From: Rhipicephalus microplus
Lineage: Eukaryota; Arthropoda; Arachnida; Ixodida; Ixodidae
Direction of reading: 5' to 3'
Assembly (NCBI RefSeq): GCF_043290135.1
Contig: NC_134700.1
Span: forward strand, 80,411,000-80,474,999
Length of the DNA stretch: 64,000 nucleotides
Shown: positions 63,959-64,000 of the stretch, one piece after another
Numbering within the stretch: the first letter of the stretch is position 1
How the letters are laid out: each line of letters starts with the position of its first letter
Made by a program: the position numbers and the translations under genes
The notes under the pieces: generated by a model
Told to the model about the DNA's origin: nothing
Seen by the model: only the letters and a program-made list of their open reading frames with translations
Databases searched by the model: none

Positions 63959-64000
63959 CCCTTCAGAGTGGATAATTGCTGCACTTCAGACCATGAACCA

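Larger units (their letters stand above)
61960..64000 (+). mobile_element. gypsy element D, 5' end (continues beyond window)
   Basis: A short LTR remnant (AATAAA at about 61967, then ttacccgtaaca) is followed by the primer-binding site tggtggaggtgg at 61994-62005, then Gag and protease. The 5' LTR is missing almost entirely at the junction with the BEL element. Layout and primer site are the same as in gypsy C. Confidence 0.8.

Overview
This is a eukaryotic window made almost entirely of transposable elements at different stages of decay. I see no bacterial, phage, plasmid or CRISPR features. The best organism guess is a hard tick (Ixodidae). Six copies of a tRNA-derived SINE are present that look like the Ruka family described from Rhipicephalus, together with BEL/Pao, Ty3/gypsy, Penelope, RTE, CR1-like, L1/Tx1-like and RNase H-bearing I-like LINEs. 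The species is inferred from the element mix, not from a host gene.

Layout. 1-1043: 3' end of a Ty3/gypsy pol plus its presumed LTR. 1044-12062: an old Ty3/gypsy provirus with both LTRs and a ccccc target duplication. It is split by a second LTR element (4794-11339, duplication ccccg) whose only protein is a SCAN-like Gag plus protease, and whose 3' LTR is itself split by a CR1-like LINE (8774-10224). 12330-12520: a tandem repeat of alternating orientation. 12545-19410: an L1/Tx1-like LINE (family A, copy 1) carrying three Ruka SINEs, a tRNA-like composite repeat and a CR1-like LINE. 19411-22985: family A copy 2, with ORF1, endonuclease and RT. 23000-25160: AT-rich repeats and unassigned DNA. 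25164-29083: three exons of a decayed PIF/Harbinger-type transposase gene, with two RTE 3' ends in its second intron. 29480-31990: a Penelope-like element split by a Ruka SINE. 31995-33944: family A copy 3. 33960-34815: a repeat unit built around a roughly 500-bp GGAC/GGAT array. 34816-37080: nothing recognised apart from a low-complexity repeat. 37081-39420: an I-like LINE ORF1 (+) split by a solo LTR of the SCAN-Gag family. 39468-44822: a long I-like LINE (-) with ORF1, endonuclease, RT and RNase H. 45010-46195: unassigned. 46200-49076: a second SCAN-like gag pseudogene and a gypsy integrase fragment. 49126-51130: AT repeats and a CR1-like LINE. 51135-57780: an I-like LINE ORF1 split by a nearly full-length gypsy element (51278-57236, duplication atat). 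58268-61932: a BEL/Pao pol pseudogene (-). 61950-64000: gag and protease of another gypsy (+), running off the window.

No intact host gene is recognisable. Nearly every coding block has stops, frameshifts or lost catalytic residues. The value of the window lies in its nesting history, because several insertions can be dated relative to each other from exact target duplications. A few structures are unusual: the Gag-protease-only SCAN-like element with its repeat-bearing long LTR, a 44-bp primer-like hairpin appended to one gypsy 3' LTR, the spliced Harbinger gene that has lost its DDE aspartate, and a 51-bp repeat of alternating orientation.
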